Below are positions 61,227-64,000 of a DNA stretch of 64,000 nt, piece after piece. Within the stretch, counting starts at the first letter, position 1. Each line of letters begins with the position of its first letter. A program made the position numbers and the translations under genes. The notes beneath the pieces are model-generated. The model was not told where the DNA came from. It saw only the letters and a list, made by a program, of their open reading frames with translations, and made no database searches. Source of the DNA: Arthrobacter sp. M4 (lineage in GTDB: Bacteria; Actinomycetota; Actinomycetes; Actinomycetales; Micrococcaceae); assembly GCF_020251205.1 (NCBI RefSeq), contig NZ_JAIWYX010000007.1:62001-126000 (forward strand). The letters are read 5' to 3'.

Positions 61227-61961
61227 CTGTACAAGTGTCATTTCGAAGCTGTATTGGTCGGCCCGGTAAACATGCTGGCCAGTTTCCACCAGGCGTCCCG
61301 TGTCATCCACAGCGGTGCGTTCCATGGTCACAAGGGCAGAACCCACTTCCGTTTCCAGCAGCGGCGCCTGGTAATCGTTGGCGATCATGGCACCGATCCG
61401 CTGGGTAGCGAGGCGGAAATTCACGCCGCCGCGCCGAAGGATGGAGTACATGCCCTCTTGGGAGAGCATGTCCTTGTCCATTTGGATGATGTCGTCCCGG
61501 ACCCAGTTCTCCATCAGGGCCAGCGGCTTTCCACCCACTTTGCGGAGCCGGGTGAAGTGGTAGACCGTGGCGCCTTCCGGCAGCTGCAGGGCGGTACGGG
61601 TGGCCGCATCCGCAGCGACGTGGTCAAAGCTCAGCACTTCTGTGGTGGGCTGCTTGCCGTTGTTGCGGAGGTCGTCGTAAAGGCTGGACAGTTCCAACGG
61701 CCGGCGGACCTGGCTGGAAACAACCTGAGTTCCGACGCCGCGTTTCCGGACCAGGAGGCCGCTGCGGACCAGCTCATCCATCGCCTTGCGCATGGTGGGC
61801 CGGGACAGGTTGAACTGTGCGGCTAGGTCGATCTCATTGTCCAAACGGCTGCCGGGTTCCAGCAGTCCGCTGTGGATGGCTGCTTCGATGCCCTGGACGA
61901 CCTGATGATAGAGCGGCACAGGGGAGTTGCGATCGATATTGAGACTGAATTGATTCGCCAT
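61221..61961 (-). CDS. GntR-family regulator with UTRA domain, predicted inositol-catabolism regulator
   Basis: The protein has 246 residues. The N-terminal GntR winged HTH (~12-78: PLYHQVVQGIEAAIHSGLLE, LAAQFNLSRPTMRKAMDELV, LLVRKRGVGTQVV) is followed by a UTRA/HutC effector domain (~95-240: VYHFTRLRKVGGKPLALMEN, GALVTMERTAVDD-like strand as SALVTMERTAVDD, GQHVYRADQYSFEMTL). HutC-type regulators bind sugar or metabolite ligands. Its promoter contains the same motif as the tautomerase and iolC promoters, which suggests autoregulation and control of the whole locus. iolB follows on the same transcript. Confidence 0.9.
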   Translation of the reverse strand: MANQFSLNIDRNSPVPLYHQVVQGIEAAIHSGLLEPGSRLDNEIDLAAQFNLSRPTMRKAMDELVRSGLLVRKRGVGTQVVSSQVRRPLELSSLYDDLRNNGKQPTTEVLSFDHVAADAATRTALQLPEGATVYHFTRLRKVGGKPLALMENWVRDDIIQMDKDMLSQEGMYSILRRGGVNFRLATQRIGAMIANDYQAPLLETEVGSALVTMERTAVDDTGRLVETGQHVYRADQYSFEMTLVQR

Positions 61962-62044
61962 GGGCTCTCCCTAGTGCCTGAGGCGGCGTGCGCGGCTGAT
62001 CGCCGTGGTAATGCCCTCCGCGCCGCCTTTGTCCGCTATTGTAC

Positions 62045-62059
62045 GTTTGATAGGACATA
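62045..62059 (+). promoter_or_regulatory. Predicted inositol-regulon operator, site 3 (before the GntR gene)
   Basis: GTTTGATAGGACATA, again GTTTG-N4-GACATA, lies 84 bp upstream of the GntR start. It differs at only 2 of 15 positions from the right half of site 2. Confidence 0.65.
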
Positions 62060-62164
62060 CTGCCTTTTTGATCATAGCAGTGCCGCGTGCCCGGTCAAGG
62101 GCACCACGCCTCGGGGAAAGACAGAGCCCGACGGCGGAAAGGGCCTGAGTGCCAGAGGTGGCCG

Positions 62165-62938
62165 CTACATCCGTTCCCGGCACGCGTCGACAAACGCGGC
62201 AAACGGTTCCACTCTCTGCGCGGCTGATGGCTGCGCTGCTTCAGGGTGCCACTGCATGGTGACCACCCACCGCTCCGGATCCTCAAGGGCTTCCACGGTG
62301 CCGTCGTCCGCGACTGCCGTGACCACCAGGCCTGGCCCGACGTCGTCGACCGCCTGATGGTGGCCCGACGCGACGGTGACGGTGAGGCCGCTGTCCAGCC
62401 GGCGCTTATAGAGGCCCGCCATGCGGGACCCTGCGGAAAGTTCGACGTCGTGCCACGCCCAGGTGTCCTTGGTAGCCTGCATGCCTGCCGCGGGTGAGCC
62501 CGGCGGGGGGCTCCTGTGCACCACGCTGCTTTGGGGGATGTCCTGGATCAAGGTTCCGCCGTAGAGCACATTGACGAGCTGATGTCCGCGACAAATGCCC
62601 AGCAACGGCACGTCCGAGCCGAGCGCCGCACGGGCCACCGCGAGGTCCAGTTCGTCCTGCTTCGGATTGACGTCATAGCAGGTCTCCACAGGCTCCTGGC
62701 CGTAGAGCCTCGGATTCAGGTCGCCTCCGCCGGGAAGAAGCACGCCGTCGAGTCCTTTGACGGTGGCCTGAAGCTGCCCGTTGTCCGCCGGACCTCCAAG
62801 CGGTACCGGCTCCGCTTCGACATCGCGCACCAGGTCCACAATGGCACTGAACATCCGGTGGGCTTTGCCTACCCGGGCGTCGGCGCCCTCAGGATTGCTG
62901 AGCCGGACGGGGATGCCGATCCGGGGAATCGCGGCCAT
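62165..62938 (-). CDS. Class I glutamine amidotransferase-like peptidase C26 (gamma-glutamyl-gamma-aminobutyrate hydrolase type)
   Basis: The protein has 257 residues. The nucleophile elbow LLGICRGHQLVNV has the catalytic Cys; GVLLPGGGDLNPRLYGQEP is the oxyanion-loop region of PuuD-like enzymes, and QWHPEA supplies the catalytic His and Glu. It probably hydrolyses a gamma-glutamyl amide, such as gamma-Glu-GABA in putrescine degradation, but no other puu gene is nearby. It is transcribed divergently from the partial gene at the right edge with a 34-bp gap. Confidence 0.9.
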   Translation of the reverse strand: MAAIPRIGIPVRLSNPEGADARVGKAHRMFSAIVDLVRDVEAEPVPLGGPADNGQLQATVKGLDGVLLPGGGDLNPRLYGQEPVETCYDVNPKQDELDLAVARAALGSDVPLLGICRGHQLVNVLYGGTLIQDIPQSSVVHRSPPPGSPAAGMQATKDTWAWHDVELSAGSRMAGLYKRRLDSGLTVTVASGHHQAVDDVGPGLVVTAVADDGTVEALEDPERWVVTMQWHPEAAQPSAAQRVEPFAAFVDACRERM

Positions 62939-62960
62939 AGGTACATTCTGCCGTGGTGGC

Positions 62961-62966
62961 TAGTCT
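62961..62966 (+). promoter_or_regulatory. Predicted -10 for a leaderless transcript of the right-edge gene
   Basis: TAGTCT sits 6 nt upstream of ATG 62973 with no Shine-Dalgarno between. Confidence 0.4.
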
Positions 62967-62972
62967 TGGTCC

Positions 62973-64000
62973 ATGAATCCGTCCGGCGCACTCAATCCCA
63001 GCCCCCGAACCCTCGACGTCGAGAGCGTGGAACATTTCGACAGGCTGGTCGGTGCCGGAGCATGGTCGATGCACGGATGGCATGCCCAGTCGCTGGATCT
63101 CCGAGGCCGGACCGCCCAGCTTAATAACCTGGATGCCCAAGGGGCCATTTTTCTCGGCTGCACATTCGACGACGACGCCGTTGAGGACTCGCTGCGCAGC
63201 CGTGGGGCGTTGATCTTCCCCAAGCTTAGGGGCATCCCGTTCAACCCTTACCGCGGCAGCCTCTACAGCGCGGCCGAGCTATACACGGACATTCGCGCGA
63301 AGGAGTACGAATCCACTCCCGACGCAAGGGTTTACCACTGGAGCATGTTGCCTGGGCAGCGGACAAGCCTGGACGCCACGCTGGCCGCGGCACTACATGA
63401 TCACGCTATTGGTAATGCCCTCGAGGAGCTCCTTGGGAACGGCTGGGCTGGAGCCCGATTGGTGGGAGTCATGGGTGGGCACGCGGCACCGCGCGACAGC
63501 GGCGACTTTGCTGCCGCAGCCTGGCTGGGCAGGCTATTGGCGCTCGCAGGGTTCACGGTGGCCACGGGTGGTGGCCCCGGCTCCATGGAAGCAGCGAATG
63601 CAGGGGCCTATCTCAGCGTCCTGCCCGAAACCGAGTTCCGCTCGCAGTTGGTGGAGCTCTCCGCGGTGCCAGGCTTCAGGCCGTCGGTGACTGCCTGGGC
63701 GAGGACCGCTGAGCGCGTGGTGGAACGGTACCCGGGCGGGACGGAATCACTGGGAATCCCCACCTGGTTCTATGGGCACGAGCCACCAAACCTCTTTGCC
63801 TCGCACATTGCCAAGTACTTCGCCAACTCCGTTCGCGAGGCGATCCTACTGCAGCTGTGCAATGCCGGAACCGTGTTCCTTCCCGGATCGGCGGGAACGG
63901 TGCAGGAGATCTTCCAGGACGCGTGCGAGAACTACTACGGTGCGCCGGAAAAGATCACGCCGATGGTTCTGGTGGGGAAGGAGCACTGGCAGCAACGGTA
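62973..64000 (+). CDS. LOG-like Rossmann-fold nucleotide-binding protein (3' partial)
   Basis: The frame is open from ATG 62973 to the window edge (342 codons, no stop). An N-terminal region (~1-100: TLDVESVEHFDRLVGAGAWS, LRGRTAQLNNLDAQGAIFLG) precedes a Rossmann/LOG-type domain with VGVMGGHAAPR, VATGGGPGSMEAANAGAYLS and NAGTVFLPGSAGTVQEIFQD. The last resembles the PGGxGTxxE phosphoribohydrolase motif of LOG (cytokinin-activating) proteins, with Ser replacing the second Gly, so nucleotide-monophosphate binding is likely but enzymatic activity is uncertain. The family is longer than true LOG (~190 aa). Confidence 0.85.
   Translation, partial: MNPSGALNPSPRTLDVESVEHFDRLVGAGAWSMHGWHAQSLDLRGRTAQLNNLDAQGAIFLGCTFDDDAVEDSLRSRGALIFPKLRGIPFNPYRGSLYSAAELYTDIRAKEYESTPDARVYHWSMLPGQRTSLDATLAAALHDHAIGNALEELLGNGWAGARLVGVMGGHAAPRDSGDFAAAAWLGRLLALAGFTVATGGGPGSMEAANAGAYLSVLPETEFRSQLVELSAVPGFRPSVTAWARTAERVVERYPGGTESLGIPTWFYGHEPPNLFASHIAKYFANSVREAILLQLCNAGTVFLPGSAGTVQEIFQDACENYYGAPEKITPMVLVGKEHWQQR

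Overview
The window is chromosomal DNA of a high-GC actinobacterium. The best fit is Micrococcaceae (Arthrobacter, Pseudarthrobacter or Paenarthrobacter type). This rests on family content rather than a database match: the DUF3263/LytR_C pair, DUF3027, the bacterial XPB helicase with its helicase-associated partner, a ThrE-type exporter, a MobA-DUF6457 fusion, a Cgl0158-type aldolase in an inositol locus, and c-di-AMP riboswitches in front of cell-wall hydrolases. Coding density is high. There is no insertion sequence, prophage, integrase or CRISPR array. Genes are cut at both edges: a ThrE-family exporter at the left and a LOG-like Rossmann protein at the right.

Layout, 1-31 kb. A siderophore-interacting reductase with an iron box lies next to uracil-DNA glycosylase. 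Then come DUF3263 and LytR_C proteins, a cold-shock protein, a lipoprotein binding protein, and a groEL with two tandem CIRCE operators and no groES. An RNase HI fusion, an orphan WXG100 protein, a two-component system, and a divergent LysE exporter with its ArgP/LysG regulator follow. Next are XPB plus partner, a long cold-shock protein, DUF3027, serC, and a DtxR/IdeR regulator retaining all seven metal ligands. After these come three secreted cell-wall hydrolases with two c-di-AMP riboswitches, an HNH nuclease, molybdenum-cofactor genes (MobA-like, moeA, fdhD) and a GH38 alpha-mannosidase.

Layout, 32-50 kb. A duplicated-HTH regulator is translationally coupled to a seven-helix membrane protein. 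Two ABC proteins, a secreted PKD-domain protein, Nudix and DUF6314 genes, and tRNA-Arg(CCU) follow. Two tandem DUF998 membrane proteins come next; the second is preceded by an unusual chain of four tiny ORFs linked by ATGA junctions. Then come an inositol-monophosphatase-family enzyme, the PcrA/UvrD helicase, a lipoprotein, and sucCD with a CRP/GlxR-like site.

Layout, 50-64 kb. This is a myo-inositol catabolic locus: a tautomerase-superfamily protein (possible malonate semialdehyde decarboxylase), iolC, a Cgl0158-type aldolase, iolD, iolA/mmsA, iolE, iolG and an iolH-like gene. After an inserted, terminator-flanked galU come iolB and a GntR regulator on the other strand. A shared motif, GTTTG-N4-GACATA, occurs upstream of the tautomerase, upstream of iolC (twice, as a 30-bp dyad) and upstream of the GntR gene, which suggests one regulon. 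Together the enzymes could take myo-inositol to DHAP plus acetyl-CoA. No inositol transporter is in the window.

The most unusual observations are the ATGA-linked mini-ORF chain (41736-41816), the duplicated-HTH/7TM pair (32210-33672), the shared operator including the tautomerase gene, and the tandem c-di-AMP riboswitches.
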